Below, piece by piece: positions 6,111-10,410 of a stretch of DNA of 10,410 nt (position 1 is its first letter; each line of letters begins with the position of its first letter). Made by a program: the position numbers and the translations under genes. The stretch spans positions 1 through 10,410 of the forward strand of contig WRAL01000022.1 of NCBI GenBank assembly GCA_009780285.1. The letters are read 5' to 3'. The notes beneath the pieces are model-generated. The model ran no database searches. It had not been told where the DNA came from and saw nothing but the letters and a program-made list of their open reading frames with translations. The DNA comes from Treponema sp. (GTDB taxonomy: Bacteria; Spirochaetota; Spirochaetia; Treponematales; Breznakiellaceae).

Positions 6111-6395
6111 CTAGGCCGGTCTTTCGCGTATCGTTACGCTTACTGTGTCTCCTGGCCCTTTCCCGATTTTTTGCCGAACCGCTTTTGTAATTCCAATTAT
6201 GTAGCAAATACTTCCGTCGGGATTTTTTACGCCCATGTTTACAACGCTGCCGTCGTATGGCTCGCCGTCAAAGGTCGCGCGCGCCTTGATTCTTCCCCGC
6301 CCAAACTCGGCGCGAAGATCGAAGGGAAAGGGAACATAGGCACCGCTTTCCTCGCCTTGGATTTCGGCTTTGTATTCATAGAGTTTTTCTTTCAT
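6111..6395 (-). CDS. DUF1905 family protein
   Basis: The function of the family is unknown. The 94-residue product has the usual small beta-barrel-like pattern: LYEYKAEIQG at the N terminus, VPFPFDLRAEFG, RIKARATFDGEPYDGSVVNMG, YIIGITKAVRQKIGKGPGDTVSVTI at the C terminus. This length and order are normal for single-domain members. The ATG overlaps the toxin stop in an ATGA junction, and there is no good ribosome binding site, so translation probably depends on coupling. The first 15 codons are repeated almost exactly 711 bases upstream, where they overlap the stop of the DUF6157-like gene. The simplest reading is that this gene was originally next to the DUF6157-like gene and was separated from it by the toxin-antitoxin pair, with its start rebuilt. 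Confidence 0.85.
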   Translation of the reverse strand: MKEKLYEYKAEIQGEESGAYVPFPFDLRAEFGRGRIKARATFDGEPYDGSVVNMGVKNPDGSICYIIGITKAVRQKIGKGPGDTVSVTIRERPA

Positions 6396-6399
6396 GCTT
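6352..6399 (-). repeat. 48-base direct repeat, copy A (5' end of the intact DUF1905 gene)
   Basis: Positions 6352-6399 match 7063-7110 at 46 of 48 bases, offset 711. The differences are at 6357/7068 and 6395/7106; the second makes the start codon ATG here and GTG in copy B. This copy also supplies the last codon and stop of the toxin gene. Confidence 0.95.
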
Positions 6400-6802
6400 G
6401 TTTATCATGTGTGGGGACATGACTGTCAATTGTATTTTTGTTGATTAGTTTTTGTAGCTTCATATCAAATGTGTGTATTTCGTCTCCATCGATCCCAGCA
6501 TAACCAGCCAACACGCAATCCACAAAATCAAGCGAGCTTGCGCCGAAATATTCAATGCCTTGCAAAATTGCCTCTCTGCGATATATAATGCTTTGAGTCT
6601 GATCAAAGAATTTTTTCATCTCTGAGGAAACGTCTTGCCAGTCTATCTTATAGTACTTTGTCAGCACGTAAACAGTTTCGCAAAGAACCTCGATAGGTAT
6701 TTCGACAATACGCCCGTCAATTATTTCTCTCGATCGAGGCGAAAACTCCGTACTGTCATTCAGGACGTACCGTAGAAGCACATTCGCGTCAATCTTTTCC
6801 AT
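6392..6802 (-). CDS. PIN-domain ribonuclease toxin, VapC-like
   Basis: PIN-domain toxins are Mg2+-dependent ribonucleases that block translation, often by cutting tRNA or rRNA, and are held inactive by a partner antitoxin. The 136-residue product has the family's acidic active-site residues in order: D5 in KIDANVLLRY, E42 in EVLCETVYVL, D95 in LDFVDCVLA and D113 in HTFDMKL. The start overlaps the antitoxin stop by 14 bases, the usual antitoxin-first arrangement; a weak GGA lies upstream. Its stop codon overlaps the DUF1905 start and lies inside the 48-base repeat. The gene is much more AT-rich than its neighbours: 147 G+C in 360 bases (41%) at 6421-6780, against about 60% in nearby genes, which suggests acquisition from another source. 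The target RNA cannot be told from sequence alone. Confidence 0.87.
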   Translation of the reverse strand: MEKIDANVLLRYVLNDSTEFSPRSREIIDGRIVEIPIEVLCETVYVLTKYYKIDWQDVSSEMKKFFDQTQSIIYRREAILQGIEYFGASSLDFVDCVLAGYAGIDGDEIHTFDMKLQKLINKNTIDSHVPTHDKQA

Positions 6803-7019
6803 GCTTTTCCAAGGCCGCTAGCTCCCAAGCGCCCTTTTCGCCGGGAATTTTTGAAGGGTCGGCAAAGCGCTGGAGGCAGCCAAACGCGCTCTCTTTCTCT
6901 TTGGGCTTTTCCTGATTTGGAGTGAAAGTCAGCGTAACCCTGCCTGTCGGTACTTCGCTCGGCACGTCTATCGTAATTCGACGAGTGGCTGGAACATCCA
7001 CAATTCGCGTAACATTCAT
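6789..7019 (-). CDS. Antitoxin of the PIN-domain toxin, AbrB/VapB-like N terminus
   Basis: The 76-residue product begins MNVTRIVDVPATRRITIDVPSEVPTGRVTLTFTP, a short beta-rich segment resembling the swapped-hairpin DNA-binding domains of many small antitoxins. A charged, proline-containing middle follows, then a C-terminal stretch (ESAFGCLQRFADPSKIPGEKGAWELAALEKHGKD) of the type that binds the toxin. It should neutralise the toxin and repress the shared promoter. The ATG at 7019 is chosen because the family-like sequence begins there and a strong -10 box lies seven bases upstream. The frame stays open upstream to a GTG at 7106, which would add 15 residues of DUF1905 and 14 from the promoter region. 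Its base composition (34 of 60 G+C at 6841-6900) is near that of the host, unlike the toxin. Confidence 0.8.
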   Translation of the reverse strand: MNVTRIVDVPATRRITIDVPSEVPTGRVTLTFTPNQEKPKEKESAFGCLQRFADPSKIPGEKGAWELAALEKHGKD

Positions 7020-7025
7020 AAGGGA

Positions 7026-7054
7026 AGTATAGCACAAAGCTATTGGCGGGGCAA
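7026..7054 (-). promoter_or_regulatory. Promoter of the toxin-antitoxin pair, predicted leaderless
   Basis: On the minus strand TTGCCC (7049-7054), a 17-base spacer ending in TG plus one base, and TATACT (7026-7031) make an extended -10 promoter. The antitoxin ATG begins seven bases after the -10 box, where transcription should start, so the mRNA would have little or no leader. There is no Shine-Dalgarno sequence between the two. Confidence 0.65.
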
Positions 7055-7061
7055 GGGCCAA

Positions 7062-7106
7062 TTCGCCCTGGATTTCGGCTTTGTATTCATAGAGTTTTTC
7101 TTTCAC
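7062..7106 (-). pseudogene. Truncated DUF1905 5' remnant (first 15 codons)
   Basis: A GTG at 7106 opens a frame reading KEKLYEYKAEIQGE after the start, the same as the N terminus of the intact DUF1905 protein at 6395. It then departs into the antitoxin promoter region. The GTG overlaps the stop of the DUF6157-like gene as GTGA, matching the ATGA overlap of the intact copy with the toxin. It is best read as the old start of the DUF1905 gene, left behind when the toxin-antitoxin pair arrived. Confidence 0.75.
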
Positions 7107-7110
7107 GCTT
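7063..7110 (-). repeat. 48-base direct repeat, copy B (end of the DUF6157-like gene and DUF1905 remnant)
   Basis: This is the partner of copy A at 6352-6399, 46 of 48 bases identical. It includes the last codon and stop of the DUF6157-like gene and the first 14 or so codons of the DUF1905 remnant. Between the two copies lie 663 bases containing the toxin-antitoxin pair and its promoter. Confidence 0.95.
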
Positions 7111-7501
7111 TTTCTTTTTCTTGTCGCATTGCTTTCACCTGCTTCAGGCCGGGATCGGCGGCAAGCCGCGCATATTCAGCGCTGGCCGCGCAATAAAGCG
7201 CGACTTTGCCTTCCGCGTCGAAATGCGCGCCCCAGCCGTAGCGCCTTGTCAGCGCCGAAGCGCGTAGGCAGGCTACCGGCTTTGAGAAAAAATCCTCGCG
7301 GGTAATTCCCTTGGGCTGGCCAGTTGTCGCGTAAATCACGTCGTCGCTTGTGTGTTTGTAAGGGGCGGCGATCAGCATCTCGTACTGCGCGCGGGCGATT
7401 GTTTTGGGCGTTTTTTCCGGCGGGATTACGCCGGACTTTGTCGGGCAGTCGTCGGCGATTTGGATAAAGGCGTTAAAAAAATTTGTCGTGTGCGTTTTCA
7501 T
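7103..7501 (-). CDS. DUF6157-like hypothetical protein
   Basis: The biochemical role is unknown. The 132-residue product begins MKTHTTNFFNAFIQIADDCPTKSGVIPP and continues with QYEMLIAAPYKHTSDDVIYAT, REDFFSKPVACLRASALTRRYGWGAHFDAEGKVALY and LKQVKAMRQEKEKA. I recognise this as the pattern of a widespread small uncharacterised family, DUF6157 as I recall it. It has no signal peptide or membrane segment. An in-frame GTG lies at 7519, but the family begins at the MKTHTTN methionine, with AGG about seven bases upstream of 7501. Its stop overlaps the GTG of the DUF1905 remnant. It follows the DUF1015 gene after a 62-base gap containing a hairpin and has no visible promoter, so it may be transcribed with the serine genes. 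Confidence 0.8.
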   Translation of the reverse strand: MKTHTTNFFNAFIQIADDCPTKSGVIPPEKTPKTIARAQYEMLIAAPYKHTSDDVIYATTGQPKGITREDFFSKPVACLRASALTRRYGWGAHFDAEGKVALYCAASAEYARLAADPGLKQVKAMRQEKEKA

Positions 7502-7523
7502 ACCTTTACCTGCGGCCACGCAA

Positions 7524-7556
7524 CTTAAGCGCGAGGGAAAATCCCCCGCGCTTAAG
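7524..7556. repeat. Intergenic hairpin between the DUF1015 and DUF6157-like genes
   Basis: CTTAAGCGCG (7524-7533) and CGCGCTTAAG (7547-7556) form a perfect 10-bp stem. After a mismatch, GGG pairs with CCC around an AAAAT loop. It starts seven bases beyond the DUF1015 stop on the minus strand. No T run follows on either side, so it is not a standard intrinsic terminator. It could be a 3' RNA-stabilising or processing structure that sets different expression of the serine genes and the downstream cluster. Confidence 0.65.
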
Positions 7557-7563
7557 CGCTGTG

Positions 7564-8802
7564 CTAATCGGCAAGGTCGTGGATGAAAAGTCCGCAGAGC
7601 AGTTTCGGCTCGAACCAGGTGCTTTTTGGAGGCATGAGCTTTCCGGCGTCGGAAATATTCATCAGTTCTTCCATCGAAGTTGGAAACATCGAAAACGCCG
7701 CCGCCATGTCGCTGCCTACTCGCCTTTCCAATTCGCCAAGGCCGCGTATGCCGCCGACAAAGTCTATGCGCTTGTTCGTCCTTGGATCGTCGATGCCCAG
7801 GATAGGCGCGAGAAGCATGCTTTGCAGGATGGAAACGTCGAGGCTTTCCACTGGATCGCTTTCGTTCCAGGCGCCTGGTTTCGCGCGCAGGCGATGCCAG
7901 CCGCTTTTCAGCAAAAGGCCAAACTCGCGCCTGGATGCGGGCTTTACCGCGCCGGCGGCTTTTTCCACGTCGAAATGCGCGCCAACCTTTTCAAGGAATT
8001 CCTTTTCGCTAAGGCCGTTTAGATCTTTGACTACCCTATTGTAATCAAAAATGCAAAGCTCGTCAGACGGAAAGGCAACCGCAAGAAAGTAATCGTATTC
8101 CTCGTTTCCGCTGTGGCCCGGATTCGCAAGCCTGCGCTTTTCCGCGACCTTAGCGGCGGAAGCGCAGCGATGGTGGCCGTCGGCGATGTACAGCGCATCC
8201 AGGCTTGCAAGGCAGGCGGCCATTTTCGCGATCGTTTCATCGTCATCGATCGTCCAGCCTTCCTGTTTGGCGCCTCCTGCGACAAAGGAAAAATCCGCGT
8301 CATGCTTTTCCGTCCAGTTTTTGGCGAGGGCGGAAAGCGCTGCGTTCGGCCTATGCGCCAAAAAGATCGGGCCGACCTGCGCATCGATTGTATCCAAGTG
8401 CCGAATGCGGTCCGCTTCCTTGTCAGCCCTTGTAAGCTCGTGCTTTTTTACCGCGCCTTGAAGGTAGTCATCGACGGAGGCGCAAGCGACGATGCCGGTC
8501 TGCGCGCGTCCGTCCATCGTAAGCCGCCAGACATAATAGCAATCTTTTTTGTCCTGGCGCATTTTGTCCGAGGATTTAAGCGCGAGCAAGTTTTCCCGCG
8601 CCTTTGCGTAAACGGAATCGTCGTAAATGTTTACGCTTTTGTCAAGATCGATTTCGGCCTTGTCAATGCGCAGGAACGACAGCGGATTGCCCTTCGCCAT
8701 CTCGCGCGCTTCATCGCTGCTCATAACGTCGTAGGGAAGCGCGGCTATTTTTTCGGCATACCCTGCGGCAGGCCGCAGGGCACGAAAAGGTTTTACCTTC
8801 AT
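7564..8802 (-). CDS. DUF1015 family protein, linked to serine biosynthesis
   Basis: The 412-residue product covers the normal length of DUF1015. It begins MKVKPFRALRPAAGYAEKIAALPYDVM, has FLRIDKAEID near 44-53, the hallmark ADGHHR motif at 207-212, and PVESLDVSILQSMLLAPILGI followed by RIDFVGGIRGLGELE in the C-terminal part. It has no signal peptide or membrane segment, so it acts in the cytoplasm. The start codon overlaps the serC stop as ATGA, so the two are translationally coupled. From memory, this family is often found beside serA and serC in other bacteria, which points to a role in phosphoserine metabolism. No classical phosphoserine phosphatase (serB) is in the window, so supply of the last step or its regulation is a fair hypothesis, but the sequence does not prove it. 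Confidence 0.88.
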   Translation of the reverse strand: MKVKPFRALRPAAGYAEKIAALPYDVMSSDEAREMAKGNPLSFLRIDKAEIDLDKSVNIYDDSVYAKARENLLALKSSDKMRQDKKDCYYVWRLTMDGRAQTGIVACASVDDYLQGAVKKHELTRADKEADRIRHLDTIDAQVGPIFLAHRPNAALSALAKNWTEKHDADFSFVAGGAKQEGWTIDDDETIAKMAACLASLDALYIADGHHRCASAAKVAEKRRLANPGHSGNEEYDYFLAVAFPSDELCIFDYNRVVKDLNGLSEKEFLEKVGAHFDVEKAAGAVKPASRREFGLLLKSGWHRLRAKPGAWNESDPVESLDVSILQSMLLAPILGIDDPRTNKRIDFVGGIRGLGELERRVGSDMAAAFSMFPTSMEELMNISDAGKLMPPKSTWFEPKLLCGLFIHDLAD

Positions 8803-9887
8803 TTGCGATTTTCCTTTTCGAACTTTTGCATAAAGGCGACAAGGGCCTCGATGCCGGCCTTCGGCATTGCGTTGTAAATGGAAGCGCGCATTCCGCCCAC
8901 GTCGCGATGTCCCTTTAGGTTGGCAAGACCGGCGGCCTTGCTTTCCTTTGCGAACTTTTCATCCAGATCTTCCGCGCTTGTCCTAAAGGTAACGTTCATT
9001 ATCGAACGATCCTTGGGAATAACGTGCGTCTGATAAAAATCCGTGGAATCAAGGTAATCATAAAGCAGCTTCGCCTTGTCCTCGTTGCGCTTGTGCATTT
9101 CAGGAATGCCGCCAATTTCAAGAAGGTATTCCAGAACCAGCTTGCAAACATAAATCGACCAGCAGGGCGGCGTGTTCTTCATCGAGTCGTTTTCGGCAAG
9201 GACTTTATAGTTAAGCATCGTCGGCGTGCCGGGAAGGGGATCGCCAATAAGATCCTTGCGAATAATCACGACGGTAAGGCCGGCCGGCGCGATGTTTTTT
9301 TGCGCGCCTGCATAAATCAGCCCATACTTGCTAACGTCCATCGGCTCGGACATAATGCATGAGGACATATCGGAAACGATGGGAACGCCGCCGGTTTCGG
9401 GCAGGTACTTCCACTTCGATCCGATGATAGTGTTGTTTTCGCAAATATGCAGGTAGTCGGCGCCAGGATCGAGCTTGAGCTCTTTTTGCTCGGGGATCCT
9501 TTTAAAGTTTTCGTCCTTCGTGGATCCGGCGACGGAAATTGTTTTGCCGAAAAGCAGCGCTTCCTTGTAGGCGCCAGTGGCAAAATTTCCGGTCAAAACA
9601 TAATCGGCCTTTCCTTTTTTGGCAAGAAGGTTCATGGGAATCGCCGCGAACTGCTGCGTCGCGCCTCCTTGCAGAAAAAGAACCTTGTAGTTTTCCGGGA
9701 TTCCCATTACCTTGTGGAAAAGCTCCTCGGTTTTGACAATAATGTCGTCAAATTCCTTGGAACGATGGCTCATTTCCATTACGGACATGCCGCAGCCCTG
9801 GTAATCGACCAGATCCTTTTGCGCGCTAAGCAGAACCTCGTTCGGCAGAACCGATGGGCCGGCGGAAAAATTGTAAAGCGTTTTCAT
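8799..9887 (-). CDS. serC: Phosphoserine aminotransferase
   Basis: SerC is a pyridoxal-phosphate enzyme that converts 3-phosphohydroxypyruvate and glutamate to phosphoserine and 2-oxoglutarate; it can also act in pyridoxal phosphate synthesis. The 362-residue product has the usual family length. The N terminus NFSAGPSVLP, SVMEMSHRSKEF, FLQGGATQQFAAIPMNL (phosphate-binding region, 71-87), GNFATGAYKEA, SDMSSCIMS with the cofactor-ring aspartate D173, and YAGAQKNIAPAGL with the Schiff-base lysine K197 are all present. The R42 and H41 substrate-binding pair of SHR is kept. The start at 9887 has GAGGAGAGG just upstream in the 13-base gap after serA, and the stop overlaps the DUF1015 start. It sits in an operon serA-serC-DUF1015. 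Confidence 0.97.
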   Translation of the reverse strand: MKTLYNFSAGPSVLPNEVLLSAQKDLVDYQGCGMSVMEMSHRSKEFDDIIVKTEELFHKVMGIPENYKVLFLQGGATQQFAAIPMNLLAKKGKADYVLTGNFATGAYKEALLFGKTISVAGSTKDENFKRIPEQKELKLDPGADYLHICENNTIIGSKWKYLPETGGVPIVSDMSSCIMSEPMDVSKYGLIYAGAQKNIAPAGLTVVIIRKDLIGDPLPGTPTMLNYKVLAENDSMKNTPPCWSIYVCKLVLEYLLEIGGIPEMHKRNEDKAKLLYDYLDSTDFYQTHVIPKDRSIMNVTFRTSAEDLDEKFAKESKAAGLANLKGHRDVGGMRASIYNAMPKAGIEALVAFMQKFEKENRK

Positions 9888-9900
9888 GTTTCCTCTCCTC

Positions 9901-10410
9901 TCAGGTTTTAAATTTCGCTGAAATGATCGCGACGATTTCCTCGCCGATCCTAAGCTGCGCTTCGGTCGTGGACGCGCCGATGTGGGGCGTCATCGAAATC
10001 TTTGGATGCGTGTAAACTTTTTCGTCCTTTATCGGCTCTTCGTCAAAAACGTCAAGCGCGGCGCCGGCGATTTTCCCGCTGTCCAGGGCCTTTAGCATTT
10101 CAGCCGTGTCAATAAGGGATGCGCGGCCGGTGTTGACAATAAAAGCGCCGTCCTTCATCTTGGCGATGTTGGCCGCATCAAGAATCGGCTTATCGGTTTT
10201 TGGAACATGCAAGGACACAAAGTCTGACTTTGCAAGCAGCTCGTCGAGTTTGACATAGGTAAAAGGCTCGTTTTCCGGCTTGGGACCGGATGAATTCGTG
10301 TAAATAACCTTCATTCCAAGCGCGCTTGCCATTTTCGCCGCGCAGCGCGCTATGCGCCCCATTCCCACAAGGCCAACGGTTTTCCCCGCAAGCTCAAAGC
10401 CTTCGTAGCG
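9901..10410 (-). CDS. serA: D-3-phosphoglycerate dehydrogenase, C-terminal 169 residues (runs off the right edge)
   Basis: SerA oxidises 3-phosphoglycerate to 3-phosphohydroxypyruvate with NAD+, the first step of serine synthesis. The visible part begins within the nucleotide-binding domain: the GLVGMGRIAR dinucleotide loop, YTNSSG after the second strand, FVSLHVP, FIVNTGRASLID with the catalytic arginine, GAALDVFDEEP with the catalytic-pair glutamate, and TPHIGAST with the catalytic histidine. The protein ends soon after, at ISAKFKT. It therefore lacks the C-terminal ACT domain that gives serine feedback control in E. coli SerA; this is the short form of the enzyme. Other 2-hydroxyacid dehydrogenases share these motifs, but the following serC makes the assignment firm. 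The N-terminal substrate part and the promoter lie outside the window. Confidence 0.92.
   Translation of the reverse strand, partial: RYEGFELAGKTVGLVGMGRIARCAAKMASALGMKVIYTNSSGPKPENEPFTYVKLDELLAKSDFVSLHVPKTDKPILDAANIAKMKDGAFIVNTGRASLIDTAEMLKALDSGKIAGAALDVFDEEPIKDEKVYTHPKISMTPHIGASTTEAQLRIGEEIVAIISAKFKT

Noticed and set aside
6400..7062. Insertion sequence or integron-type cassette around the toxin-antitoxin pair
   Set aside because: There is no transposase or integrase, no terminal inverted repeats, and the flanking repeat is gene sequence rather than a recombination site I recognise.
8113..8877. A 254-codon plus-strand frame across DUF1015 and serC
   Set aside because: It spans two overlapping, recognisable minus-strand genes and has no independent support.

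Overview
The window comes from a bacterial chromosome of fairly high GC (about 60% in the coding stretches I counted by hand). The gene content fits a spirochaete of the Treponema group: an anaerobe-type formate--tetrahydrofolate ligase, a fucose isomerase/mutarotase pair, a ClpP beside an EutT-type cobalamin adenosyltransferase, a short SerA with SerC and a DUF1015 protein, and intergenic hairpins. This assignment is inference from gene families and style; the window has no rRNA or other direct taxonomic marker.

Layout. Positions 1-1855 (minus strand) hold a fucose operon, fucU then fucI, with a clear sigma70-type promoter; fucI runs off the left edge. Positions 1876-3655 (minus) hold fhs with its own terminator, which overlaps the fhs stop codon. 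Positions 3656-4050 contain no gene but three successive hairpins, a candidate fhs promoter and a divergent TTGACA promoter. Positions 4051-4713 (plus) encode an exported, probably outer-membrane beta-barrel protein. Positions 4795-6104 (plus) encode a ClpP-family protease subunit and a cobalamin adenosyltransferase, separated by a T8G8 run that contains the second gene's ribosome binding site. From 10410 back to 6111 (minus) runs a long co-directional cluster: serA (partial), serC, a DUF1015 gene, a hairpin, a DUF6157-like gene, an antitoxin, a PIN-domain toxin and a DUF1905 gene. Most junctions overlap by 4 to 14 bases.

How the genes work together. FucU interconverts fucose anomers and FucI isomerises L-fucose to L-fuculose. 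Fhs loads formate onto tetrahydrofolate. SerA and SerC make phosphoserine from 3-phosphoglycerate, and DUF1015 is coupled to SerC. The most notable structure is in the right-hand cluster. The toxin-antitoxin pair appears to have landed just inside the start of the DUF1905 gene. A 48-base direct repeat (46/48 identical) flanks it. One copy leaves a 15-codon DUF1905 stub in frame upstream of the antitoxin; the other restores an intact DUF1905 gene whose start overlaps the toxin stop. The antitoxin has its own near-consensus promoter placed so that the transcript would be leaderless.
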